The notes under the pieces are model-generated. The model was not told the DNA's origin. It saw nothing but the letters and a program-made list of their open reading frames with translations, and did no database searches. The position numbers were made by a program, and so were the translations under genes. A stretch of 64,000 nt of DNA, from NCBI GenBank assembly GCA_030645355.1, contig JAUSNJ010000028.1:1-64000 (forward strand). Reading direction: 5' to 3'. Shown here piece after piece: positions 38,597 to 47,303 of this stretch. Source of the DNA: Rhodoferax sp. Lineage in GTDB: Bacteria; Pseudomonadota; Gammaproteobacteria; Burkholderiales; Burkholderiaceae_C. Position 1 is the stretch's first letter, and every line of letters begins with the position of its first letter.

Positions 38597-39376
38597 ATGT
38601 CAGGGAAAGTATGGCTTGCAGTTGATGGCAGCTTGGCCAGGGTAACCATTGAGCATCCGGGCAAGCACAACGCCATGTCGCGTGCCATGTGGCGTGAGCT
38701 GCGTGCGGTGTTTGAGCAGATCCAGCGGGACGATGCGCTGACTGCGGTTGTGGTCGGCGGCCAGCAGCACTTCTGCGCGGGTGGTGATATCTCGGAGTAC
38801 GCCGCCTTTCGCTTCAAAGAGGCCAGCCTGCGCGATTTTCACGAGAACGACGTGTGGGGCGGCCTGGGGGCCATGCTAGCCTGCGACGTGCCCATTGTGG
38901 CCAGGATAGACGGTAACTGCATGGGCGCGGGTGTGGAGATCGCCAGCTGCTGCGACATCCGCATCGCCAGCGACCGCGCCCGGTTCGGCGCGCCCATCGC
39001 CAAGCTGGGCTTTCCCATGGCCCCGCGCGAAGCGGCGCTGGTCATGCGTGTGGTGGGTGAACTGACCGCCAGGGAGATGCTGCTGTCGGCGGCCGTGCTG
39101 GACGCTGGCGAGATGAAGCAGCGTGGCTTTCTGAACCAGGTGGTGGGTGGTGACCTGCTGGAGTCGGCGGTGCACGCCTGCCTTGATCGCATGCGCACCC
39201 TGGCGCCACGCGCCGCGCGCCTCAACAAACAGGCATTTCGTGCTCTAGCCCTCGCGGATATTGAACATGCAGCTACTGATTTAATAGCATTCGCCTACCA
39301 CTATGCAGACTCCGCCGAACACCGGGAAGGTGTGACCGCGTTCACCGAAAAGCGCCCGCCGCGGTTTGCACCCTAG
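38597..39376 (+). CDS. Enoyl-CoA hydratase/isomerase (crotonase) family protein
   Basis: A 259-residue crotonase-fold protein. The oxyanion-hole segments are HFCAGGDISEY and DGNCMGAGVEIASCCDIRIASD. It lies in the malonate operon, 12 bp after the transporter binding protein. Malonate operons do not usually need a crotonase, so the substrate is open. Residues about 217-231 come from a 44-bp repeat copy (39246-39289). The general acid/base Glu positions of classical hydratases fall at KLGFPMAPREAAL, where the usual Glu is not obvious, so another crotonase reaction is possible. Confidence 0.85.
   Translation: MSGKVWLAVDGSLARVTIEHPGKHNAMSRAMWRELRAVFEQIQRDDALTAVVVGGQQHFCAGGDISEYAAFRFKEASLRDFHENDVWGGLGAMLACDVPIVARIDGNCMGAGVEIASCCDIRIASDRARFGAPIAKLGFPMAPREAALVMRVVGELTAREMLLSAAVLDAGEMKQRGFLNQVVGGDLLESAVHACLDRMRTLAPRAARLNKQAFRALALADIEHAATDLIAFAYHYADSAEHREGVTAFTEKRPPRFAP
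39246..39289 (+). repeat. 44-bp dispersed repeat family T, copy 7 (inside the crotonase gene)
   Basis: Begins tagccctcgcggatattg and ends tttaatagca, one of the copies closest to consensus. It is in frame and sense to the gene. Confidence 0.85.
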
Positions 39377-39401
39377 ATTCATTTACACATCGTTTGACCC
39401 C

Positions 39402-40940
39402 ATGAAGAACCAAAACCTGTTTGCTGCCCTGCGCGCGGCGTTTCCCGTCGACCTGGACTCGGTGGCGATTGAAACCGACAACGGCTTGAACTATTCCTGG
39501 CGTGATCTGGAGCGCGCGACTGCCATGCTGGCCAATCTGCTGGAGTCGCTGCAATTGCCCGCAGGCGCCCGCATTGCCGTGCAGGTGGACAAGTCGGTGG
39601 AGGCGCTGATGCTGTACCTGGCAACCCTGCGGTCCGGGTACGTTTTCCTGCCATTGAATACTGCCTACCAGAGCGCGGAGATTACGTATTTTGTTGGCGA
39701 CGCCGAGCCTGCAGTCGTGGTCTGTGCACCGAAGAACTTTGGCTGGGTCAGCAAGATCGCCTTTACCGCTGGCACGCAGCATGTGTTCACGCTGGGAGAT
39801 GACCGCAACGGCTCGCTGCTGGAGCGCGCAGCACACCACAGCGACCAGCACGCGGTGGTGGAGCGGCGCGCCGACGATCTGGCCGCCATTCTCTATACCA
39901 GCGGCACCACCGGGCGCAGCTAGGGCGCGATGCTGTCGCATGGCAACCTGTTGAGCAATGCGCGGGTGCTGAAGGACTACTGGGCTTGGCAGCCCGGGGA
40001 CGTGCTGATGCACGTGTTGCCCATCTTCCATGTGCACGGCTTGTTTGTTGCAGTGCACGGCGCGCTGCTCAACGGCAGCAAGATGATCTGGATGGCCAAA
40101 TTCGAGCCGCGCCAGGTGTTGCAGAAGTTGCCAGAGGCCACGGTTTTCATGGGAGTCCCCACGCTGTATGTGCGGCTATTGGCTGAGCCCGGTCTGGACC
40201 GGCAGGCCACGCGCAACATGCGGCTGTTCATTGCCGGTTCGGCGCCCCTGTTGATTGAAACCTTCAGGGAATGGCAGACCCGCACGGGTCACACCATTCT
40301 GGAGCGCTACGGCATGAGCGAGACGGCGATGCTGACCTCCAACCCTTACGCGCCCGACGCGCGTTACGGCAACCAAAGCGAGCGCCGCGGAGGCACGGTG
40401 GGGTTTCCATTGCCGGGCGTTCAACTGCGGGTGCAGGACGACGCTGGTACCTCACTGCCAGCCGGGCAGGTGGGTGGCATTCAGGTCAAGGGCCCCAATG
40501 TTTTTGCCGGCTACTGGCGCATGCCCGAAAAGACCCGGGAGGAATTCACGGCCGATGGCTTTTTCAAGACCGGCGACGTGGGCCGCATCGACAGCGATGG
40601 CTATGTGACCATCGTGGGGCGCAGCAAGGATCTGATCATCAGCGGCGGCTACAACGTGTATCCGGCGGAGATTGAGGGGTATATCAATACGCTGCCCGGC
40701 GTGGCCGAGAGCGCGGTGGTGGGGGTTCCGGATGTGGATTTTGGTGAGGTGGGCGTCGCGGTGGTGATTGCCAAACCGGGTGCGCAAGTGGATGCGGCAA
40801 AAATTCTTGCTGCTCTCAAGACAATGCTGGCAAACTTCAAGGTACCCAAGCGTTGCTACGTGGTGCAGGAACTGCCGCGCAACGCCATGGGCAAGGTGCA
40901 AAAAAACCTGCTGCGCAGTCACTATGGCAGTGAAACCTGA
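39402..40940 (+). pseudogene. matB: Malonyl-CoA ligase (MatB) interrupted by an in-frame TAG at codon 174
   Basis: An ANL-superfamily acyl-CoA ligase of about 512 codons, intact in one frame apart from a TAG at 39921-39923. The stop falls in the adenylate-binding motif: ILYTSGTTGRS, stop, GAMLSHGNLL. Family members have Lys at that place (TTGRSKGAML), so a single AAG-to-TAG change explains it. Downstream landmarks remain intact: ERYGMSETAMLTSNPY, FFKTGDVGRIDSDGYVTIVGRSKDLIISGGYNVYPAEIE and PRNAMGKVQKNLLR. There is no frameshift or other decay, which suggests a very recent mutation, a sequencing error, or a suppressed stop. The ATG at 39402 starts the family region (MKNQNLFAALRAAFP). Confidence 0.9.
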
Positions 40941-40954
40941 TATGGGGTCAGACC

Positions 40955-42094
40955 ATGAAAGTGTTGCAAATCGTTCTTCGCCAGCCCACGGTCAGTGTGG
41001 AGGATTTTTCGTCGCTTGCGGCCATACAGCCCAACCTGGTGCTGGTTTTTGGTTCGGTGGATGCCATTCGTCAGGGGGCCGCAGCCATTGAACAGGCGTT
41101 TCCAACGGCCACACGCGCCGGATGTTCGACGGCAGGAGAAATCTCGGAAAAAGGTGTGGAGGATGGCTCGCTGGTAGTCACCGCGCTGCATTTTGCACAT
41201 ACACGCATTGCACAGTCGAGTACCGTTTTGTCGGGGATGGACGACTCGTTTGCTGCCGGCAAGCGATTGGCGTCCGGGTTGCCCATTGGGGGGTTACGCG
41301 CGGCTCTGATCTTTGGACAAGGTGTGCAGATCAACGGCAGCGCCGTTCTCTCGGGCATGACCGAGATTCTCGGACCCAGGCTGCCCATCACCGGTGGCTT
41401 GGCAGGCGATGGTGGGGCGTTCGCGCAGACGTGGGTTCTGGACGAACAGGGCGTCAGCAGCAACCGCCTGACCTGCGTGGGGCTGTACGGTGATGCGTTG
41501 GAGTTTTCCCATGGCTCATTTGGCGGCTGGTCGCCGTTTGGGCCGGCACGCAAGGTCACACGGTGCGAGAACAACGTGCTGTTTGAACTGGATGACGAGT
41601 CCGCCCTGGCAGTCTACAAGCGCTATCTGGGAGAGCACGCCAGCGGATTGCCAGCCTCCGGCTTGCTGTTCCCGTTTGCCATGCTGGGTAGCGACCATAC
41701 GGAGGTGGGTCTGATCCGGACGATTTTGGGCGTTGACGAGGCGGCCGGAAGCCTGACGCTGGCCGGCGACATCAATGCTGACGGGTACCTGCGTCTCATG
41801 CACGCCAGCACGGACGCCCTGGTGGACGGGGCCGAAGCTGCCGCCGAGGCTGCCAAGGCGATGCAGGCCAACCCGGGTCAGGGGCTGGCATTGCTGGTCA
41901 GCTGCGTGGGCCGCAAGCTGGTCATGGGCGGGCGGGTCGACGAAGAGGTCGAAGCAGTGGGCGATGTGTTTGGCAAGGGCGCGACCCTGGCAGGGTTTTA
42001 TTCCTATGGCGAGATGAGCCCGTTTACGAATGGGGTAGAGTGCAAGCTGCACAACCAGACCATGACCATCACTTACATCGCTGAAACAGCCTGA
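40955..42094 (+). CDS. FIST-domain sensory protein
   Basis: A 379-residue protein with a FIST N domain (about 25-220: LVLVFGSVDAI, AGCSTAGEISEKG and GGLAGDGGAF) and a FIST C domain (about 225-360: ESALAVYKRYLG, GDINADGYLRLMHAS and FYSYGEMSP). FIST domains are proposed to bind small ligands such as amino acids and commonly occur beside signal-transduction genes. Here the gene directly precedes a hybrid kinase with no spacer, so it probably delivers its signal to that kinase. Note the cytoplasmic character: no signal peptide or membrane helix is visible. Confidence 0.88.
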   Translation: MKVLQIVLRQPTVSVEDFSSLAAIQPNLVLVFGSVDAIRQGAAAIEQAFPTATRAGCSTAGEISEKGVEDGSLVVTALHFAHTRIAQSSTVLSGMDDSFAAGKRLASGLPIGGLRAALIFGQGVQINGSAVLSGMTEILGPRLPITGGLAGDGGAFAQTWVLDEQGVSSNRLTCVGLYGDALEFSHGSFGGWSPFGPARKVTRCENNVLFELDDESALAVYKRYLGEHASGLPASGLLFPFAMLGSDHTEVGLIRTILGVDEAAGSLTLAGDINADGYLRLMHASTDALVDGAEAAAEAAKAMQANPGQGLALLVSCVGRKLVMGGRVDEEVEAVGDVFGKGATLAGFYSYGEMSPFTNGVECKLHNQTMTITYIAETA

Positions 42095-42115
42095 TTGAAG
42101 GCGTCGGCGGATTGC

Positions 42116-45100
42116 ATGCACAAGCTACTCGCTCGCCAGATCAAACGTGTACTGGATGTAGACCCTGCAGAGCTGAACGCATTGCAGAGCGAGTTGGCTC
42201 GGTTGGCGGCCAGCGGAGCGGTGTCGCCGCAAGCCAGTCGGCTGCTCCATGGTTTGCCTGTTTTCTTGCAGCGGGTCGACGAGGCGTACCAGCAAAGTGA
42301 CCGCGACCTGGAGCTCAAGACGCGCAGCCTGGAGTTGAGTTCGGTAGAACTGACCGAAAAGAACGCCCGCTTGCGTGAAGACCTGGCCAGCCGCACGCGT
42401 GCCATCGACTCCTTGCGTGCGTCAGCCCGTGATCTGATGGCATCGATCGACATGGACCAGACCCTGGCGGCCGACGACAACCTCGAGACACTCTCGACAC
42501 TCATGCGCGATCTGGTTCGCCAGCATGAAGAGAGCCAGCGCGACCTGCAGGCCGCCTTGACGGATCTGGCCTACCAGAAATTTGCACTCGACCAGCACGC
42601 CATTGTCAGCACTACCAATCTGAATGGCGACATCATTTACGCCAATGACAAGCTGTGCGAGATCAGTGGCTATACGCGCACCGAGCTGTTGAACCAGAAC
42701 CACCGGATCATCAACTCCGGTGTCCATCCACGCGAATTTTTCACGAACCTTTGGGAGATGATTACCGCCGGCATGGTGTGGCATGGCGAGATCTGCAACC
42801 GCAACAAGTCAGGCGGTCTCTACTGGGTCGATGCCACGATCGTGCCGTTGGCGGACGAGACTGGCAAACCCACGATGTTTATTGCGATCCGCACGGACAT
42901 CACGCAGCGCAAGCGCATGGAGGGTTCGGTCAAAGCGGCAGAGGCCCGTTTGCGCCATATCACCAATACGGTGCCTGGTGTGGTGTTTCAATGGCATGTG
43001 GCCCCGGATCACTACCACTTCACGTTTGTCAGTGAGCGGGTGCGTGAGGTGCTAGGTTTCACGCCCGAAGCATTGAAAGCGGACTCATCCCTTTCAACCA
43101 ACCAGATCTTTGCAGAAGACCGTGCCCGCGTCATCCATGGCGTATTGGACGCGGCCCGGCGCCGCGCCATCTGGCGTGGCGAGTACCGGATCAATGTGGC
43201 GGGCGAAGCCTTGCGCTGGATTCGTGCGGAAATCGATCCCGAGCCCGACCTGGCCCCTGACGGCGCTACGGTGTTCACCGGAATCTGGCAGGATGTGACG
43301 GCACTCAAGGAAGCCGACGCGCGCCTGCGGGAAGTGACAGAGAACATACCGGTGGCGGTGTTCCAGTACTACATCGAGCCGGGCGGGAAATTCAAGATCA
43401 CGTTCATGAGTGACTCCATCGAGGCAATTTGTGGCGTGCGGGCGGACGCTATCCTGGAGACCCCCGGTTTGTTGCCCGAGCGCGTGCACCCTGACGACCG
43501 GGCCCTGTTTGCAGCGGGCCTGGGTGCGGCCGATGCCCGGGCGCGTGCGCAGGCCGTGGACTTTCGCATGCTGCACCAGCAAACCGGCGCCATGGTCTGG
43601 GTGCACGGTGAGGCCCATCCGCGTCAGCTCAGCCATGGTGGCTGGGTGTGGAATGGCTACTTTACCGACATCACCGATTCCAAGCATGCCGCGGCCGAGT
43701 TGCAAAAGGCCAAGGACGATGCAGTGGCTGCCAGCCGCGCCAAATCAGACTTTTTGGCCAACATGAGCCACGAAATCCGCACGCCCATGAACGGCGTGAT
43801 TGGCATGACGGATCTGCTGCTGGATACGTCTCTGGACGCAGAGCAACGGGAATACCTGGGCGTTGTCAAGGCCTCGGCGGATGCCCTGCTGCGGGTGATC
43901 AACGACATACTGGACTTCTCCAAGATTGAAGCCGGCAAACTCCTGATTGAAAGCATTCCGTTCAATTTGGGGCAGTCGGTGGCCGAGACGATGAAGGCTG
44001 TCGCCTTGCGCGCCAACCAGAAGGGTCTCGAGCTGGTGTTTGACATCGCACCGGATGTTCCCAACGCGGTGCTGGGTGATCCCGGCCGGTTGCGCCAAAT
44101 TCTGGTCAACATCATTGGGAACGCCATCAAATTCACCGAAAAAGGTGAGATCGTTTTGCGGATCGTCTGTGCATCGCAGGATGGCAACCACATTGAGCTG
44201 CACCTGTCGGTCAGCGATACGGGAATCGGTATTCCGGCAAGCAAGCTTGGTGCGATCTTTGATGCGTTCTCCCAGGAGGACAGCTCGACCACGCGCAAGT
44301 ATGGCGGCACGGGACTGGGGCTTACCATCTGCGCCCGACTGGTAGCAGCGATGGGAGGGCGCATCTGGGTGGAAAGCGAAGTTGGAAGGGGCAGTACATT
44401 CCACTTCACGCTGCAATTGGAGCAAGACAGAAGTGCAGGTGTGACGGGTGTGTCCGTGGCCCACTTTGAAGGCACTCGGGTGCTGATCGTTGATGACAAT
44501 GCGGTCAATCGCCTGGTGTTGTCACGGTCTCTGGAAGCGCAGGGCATCATCACTTTTTCCGTCGCATCGGGCCAGGAGGCCTTGGGCTGGTTGGTCGATG
44601 CGCCAGCGCGGGGTGATTCCTGCGATCTGGTACTGCTGGATGCGCAAATGCCCGGGATGGATGGATTCACCGTTGCGGAGCGAATCCTGCAAATGCCGCT
44701 ATGCGTGAAGATGCCCATCATCATGCTGTCGTCTGCTGGAATCAAGGGTGACGCCCAGCGTGCAAGTGACGTTGGTATTGTGGGTTATCTGAGCAAGCCG
44801 ATTGCACGTGACGAGTTGCTGCAAGCTCTGACCCAAGTATTGAATTTGCAGGGTGACCCGCACCAGGCGCTGGTTACCAGCCACTCGATCCGCGAGAGCC
44901 AGGTGCTGCTGAATGTGCTGCTGGTTGAGGACCACGCCATCAATCAGAAATTGGCGGTTACCCTGCTCGAGCGTTGGGGGCACCATGTGGAAGTGGCGTC
45001 CAATGGCCAGATTGCGCTGAACAGGGTCGCGAATCGGCAGTTTGATGTCATTTTGATGGACATGATGATGCCAGTCATGGATGGATTGGAGGCGACCCGT

Positions 45101-45655
45101 CATATCCGCGCGGCGGAAACAGGCCGACGGACTCCCATCATCGCCATGACGGCGAATGCCATGGCATCGGATCGGGATCGGTGTCTGGCTGCAGGCATGG
45201 ATGACTACATATCCAAGCCAATCAAGGCACCGGAACTGCAGCAGATGCTGCAGCACTATGCGGCGGGCCACGCGCTCGCACTGCAAAGTCGACACGCCGC
45301 GTTGCCCGTCACTCCCCAACAGGCCATGTTGTTTGACTATGCAGCCGCCATGACCCAGGTCGATCAGGAGGTGCTTGGGATCATTGCGCAAGCATTTGTT
45401 GAACAGTGGCCCAATGATCTTGCAAAAATGCGCGAGGGACTGGAAGTGGGTGATTTGCAGGTGGTGCTGCACGTTGCACATGCCCTCAAGGGCACGCTGT
45501 CCATGTTTGGTGCCAAGCCGGCCAGTGACCTGGCCCACCAGATTGAACAGAACGCCATGCGCTCGGACGCGGCTGGGGCTGGCACGCTTCTGCCGGCGCT
45601 GGTGATTGAAATGGACCGATTGATTCCTGTCATTCCTCTGGAAGGCGCAGTGTGA
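42116..45655 (+). CDS. Multi-PAS hybrid sensor histidine kinase with two receiver domains and Hpt
   Basis: A soluble-looking 1179-residue hybrid kinase. In order: an N-terminal coiled coil (about 70-150); three PAS/PAC domains (about 155-280, 285-400 and 405-530, the first with the [17 protein letters not shown] motif); HisKA with phospho-acceptor His552 ([13 protein letters not shown]); HATPase with [17 protein letters not shown] and GGTGLGL; receiver 1 ([13 protein letters not shown]); receiver 2 ([13 protein letters not shown]); and a C-terminal Hpt ([14 protein letters not shown]). The frame opens with TTG at 42095, touching the FIST stop; I give the first ATG. The next gene, an HD-GYP response regulator, is the likely target. 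Confidence 0.92.
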   Translation: MHKLLARQIKRVLDVDPAELNALQSELARLAASGAVSPQASRLLHGLPVFLQRVDEAYQQSDRDLELKTRSLELSSVELTEKNARLREDLASRTRAIDSLRASARDLMASIDMDQTLAADDNLETLSTLMRDLVRQHEESQRDLQAALTDLAYQKFALDQHAIVSTTNLNGDIIYANDKLCEISGYTRTELLNQNHRIINSGVHPREFFTNLWEMITAGMVWHGEICNRNKSGGLYWVDATIVPLADETGKPTMFIAIRTDITQRKRMEGSVKAAEARLRHITNTVPGVVFQWHVAPDHYHFTFVSERVREVLGFTPEALKADSSLSTNQIFAEDRARVIHGVLDAARRRAIWRGEYRINVAGEALRWIRAEIDPEPDLAPDGATVFTGIWQDVTALKEADARLREVTENIPVAVFQYYIEPGGKFKITFMSDSIEAICGVRADAILETPGLLPERVHPDDRALFAAGLGAADARARAQAVDFRMLHQQTGAMVWVHGEAHPRQLSHGGWVWNGYFTDITDSKHAAAELQKAKDDAVAASRAKSDFLANMSHEIRTPMNGVIGMTDLLLDTSLDAEQREYLGVVKASADALLRVINDILDFSKIEAGKLLIESIPFNLGQSVAETMKAVALRANQKGLELVFDIAPDVPNAVLGDPGRLRQILVNIIGNAIKFTEKGEIVLRIVCASQDGNHIELHLSVSDTGIGIPASKLGAIFDAFSQEDSSTTRKYGGTGLGLTICARLVAAMGGRIWVESEVGRGSTFHFTLQLEQDRSAGVTGVSVAHFEGTRVLIVDDNAVNRLVLSRSLEAQGIITFSVASGQEALGWLVDAPARGDSCDLVLLDAQMPGMDGFTVAERILQMPLCVKMPIIMLSSAGIKGDAQRASDVGIVGYLSKPIARDELLQALTQVLNLQGDPHQALVTSHSIRESQVLLNVLLVEDHAINQKLAVTLLERWGHHVEVASNGQIALNRVANRQFDVILMDMMMPVMDGLEATRHIRAAETGRRTPIIAMTANAMASDRDRCLAAGMDDYISKPIKAPELQQMLQHYAAGHALALQSRHAALPVTPQQAMLFDYAAAMTQVDQEVLGIIAQAFVEQWPNDLAKMREGLEVGDLQVVLHVAHALKGTLSMFGAKPASDLAHQIEQNAMRSDAAGAGTLLPALVIEMDRLIPVIPLEGAV

Positions 45656-45690
45656 TTAAGATACACCAAGACAAGAGAGGATGAATCCCA

Positions 45691-46734
45691 GTGGCTCACC
45701 ACGTGCTGATCGTCGATGACACCGAAATCAACCTCATTCTTTTCGCCGCTCTGGTGAAGAAGCTGGATGATTGCGTGCCCCACACCTTTGCGCAGGCGCG
45801 GGATGCACTCAGTTGGGCGCAGGACAACGACCCTGATCTGGTAATCGTGGACTACATGATGCCCGACATGGATGGTTTGGAGTTTATTCGTGCACTGCGT
45901 GAGTTGCCGGGACGGGACGCAGTGCCCGTCGTGATGATCACGGCCAACGACCAAAAGCAATTGCGTTATCGGGCACTGGACCTCGGGGCCAACGATTTCC
46001 TTACCAAACCGGTGGACAAAGTGGAGTTTCTCGCCCGTACCCGCAATATGCTGCAGGTCAGTGATGCACGCAAACAGCTTGCCGATCGCGCTAGTTGGCT
46101 GGCAGACGAAGTCCGCAAGGCAACGGCCGAAATCCTGGCACGTGAGCGCGAGACGGTTTTTAGGCTGTGCAAGGCTGCCGAGTACCGAGATCCCGAGACC
46201 GGAGCGCACATTCTGCGCATGGCCCACTACTCACAATTGATCGCCCGAGGATTGGGCTTGTCTATCACTGACCAGGATCTGTTGCTGGAAGCAGCACCCA
46301 TGCACGATATTGGCAAGGTCGGTATCGCCGACAAGATACTGCTCAAACCCGGTCGTCTTGATGCCGATGAGTTTGAAGTGATGAAGCAGCATGCCATTTA
46401 TGGCTACGAGTTACTGCACGGAAGCTCTTCAAGGGTTTTGCAGGCCGGCGCAGAGATCGCGCGCGGTCACCATGAGAAGTTTGATGGCTCGGGTTACCCG
46501 GGCGGAATCGCTGGCTCCGATATTCCGATCTTCAGCCGTATCGTCGCGGTAGCGGATGTCTTTGACGCGCTGACTTCCGAACGGCCCTACAAGAAGGCTT
46601 GGACCCTGGAGGCCGCTGTTGACTTTCTGGTCCAGGGTTCAGGCAGTCACTTCGATCCCCAGTGCGTGCAGGCATTCCTGAACGCCTGGGACGATGTCAT
46701 GGAAATCCGGGGGCGTTACCAGGAAGAAGTCTAG
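45691..46734 (+). CDS. Response regulator with HD-GYP c-di-GMP phosphodiesterase domain
   Basis: A 347-residue RpfG-like protein. The receiver domain (1-120) has phospho-acceptor Asp54 (VIVDYMMPDMDG). The HD-GYP domain (about 150-340) has the metal-binding HD pair in APMHDIGKVGI (His205-Asp206), GHHEKFDGSGYPGG and the downstream RIVAVADVFDALTSERPYKKAW. It should hydrolyse cyclic di-GMP when activated by phosphorylation. The start is a GTG at 45691 with AGAGGA about 10 bases upstream. It is 35 bp after the hybrid kinase, the third gene of the FIST signalling operon. Confidence 0.92.
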   Translation: MAHHVLIVDDTEINLILFAALVKKLDDCVPHTFAQARDALSWAQDNDPDLVIVDYMMPDMDGLEFIRALRELPGRDAVPVVMITANDQKQLRYRALDLGANDFLTKPVDKVEFLARTRNMLQVSDARKQLADRASWLADEVRKATAEILARERETVFRLCKAAEYRDPETGAHILRMAHYSQLIARGLGLSITDQDLLLEAAPMHDIGKVGIADKILLKPGRLDADEFEVMKQHAIYGYELLHGSSSRVLQAGAEIARGHHEKFDGSGYPGGIAGSDIPIFSRIVAVADVFDALTSERPYKKAWTLEAAVDFLVQGSGSHFDPQCVQAFLNAWDDVMEIRGRYQEEV

Positions 46735-46752
46735 GTGCGCCCCTGGGCCGCC

Positions 46753-47196
46753 TTATTTGAGTATGAGTACTGGAATAGTCGCGTGGGTCAGGACATGCTG
46801 GGTTTCGCTGCCCAGCAGTAAGCGTTTGATGCCTTTTCGCCCATGGGACGCCATCACCACCAGGTCGCACTGGTGCTTTTTGGCGGCCGACAACAACGCA
46901 TCAGATACCACATCGGACTTGACGGTCAACGCCTTGGCGACCACGCCTTTGGCCAGTGCAGCCTTCTTGACGGCGTCAACCACGGCCTGACCCTCTTCGG
47001 CCCATTGCGATTCGACTCGGCGCACTTCCTCGGGCTGCAGGGCGATGCCGCCCTCAAAATAGCTCTGGGGATAACGCGGAACCACCTTGATGGCCACCAG
47101 TTCTGCACCACAGAGGGCGGCCAGATCAATGGCGGTCTTGACGGCCTTTTTTGACAGGGTCGAGCCATCGGTGGCCACGAGTATGCGTTGGTACAT
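46753..47196 (-). CDS. uspA: Universal stress protein (UspA family)
   Basis: A 147-residue Usp-fold protein with the ATP-binding signature: VATDGS at the N-terminus and MASHGRKGIKRLLLGSETQHVLTHATIPVLIL at the C-terminus. It is divergent from ccoI. The intergenic region holds a perfect FNR-type palindrome (47254-47267), so induction under low oxygen is likely. Usp genes often share FNR control with cbb3 oxidase clusters. The specific role is unknown. Confidence 0.9.
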   Translation of the reverse strand: MYQRILVATDGSTLSKKAVKTAIDLAALCGAELVAIKVVPRYPQSYFEGGIALQPEEVRRVESQWAEEGQAVVDAVKKAALAKGVVAKALTVKSDVVSDALLSAAKKHQCDLVVMASHGRKGIKRLLLGSETQHVLTHATIPVLILK

Positions 47197-47253
47197 GCGT
47201 CTGCTCCTTGTAAATTGTGAGTCATCAGGTTACTCTGCCTAGCTTATGCAGTC

Positions 47254-47267
47254 TTGATTTACATCAA
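47254..47267. promoter_or_regulatory. FNR/ANR-type binding site between uspA and ccoI
   Basis: ttgat-ttac-atcaa is a perfect match to the FNR consensus TTGAT-N4-ATCAA. It lies 57 bp upstream of uspA and 36 bp upstream of ccoI, and could serve either or both. Confidence 0.85.
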
Positions 47268-47303
47268 GTGACAAGCAAACCTTAACCGGCACACTTCGAG
47301 CCC

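Noticed and set aside
39402-39923. A genuine short gene ending at codon 173 and a second gene starting at 39930
   Set aside because: Both parts are in the same frame and together form one complete ligase; the junction falls within a conserved motif.
41516-42121. Minus-strand frame opposite the FIST gene
   Set aside because: FIST motifs lie on the plus strand, and the frame has no features.
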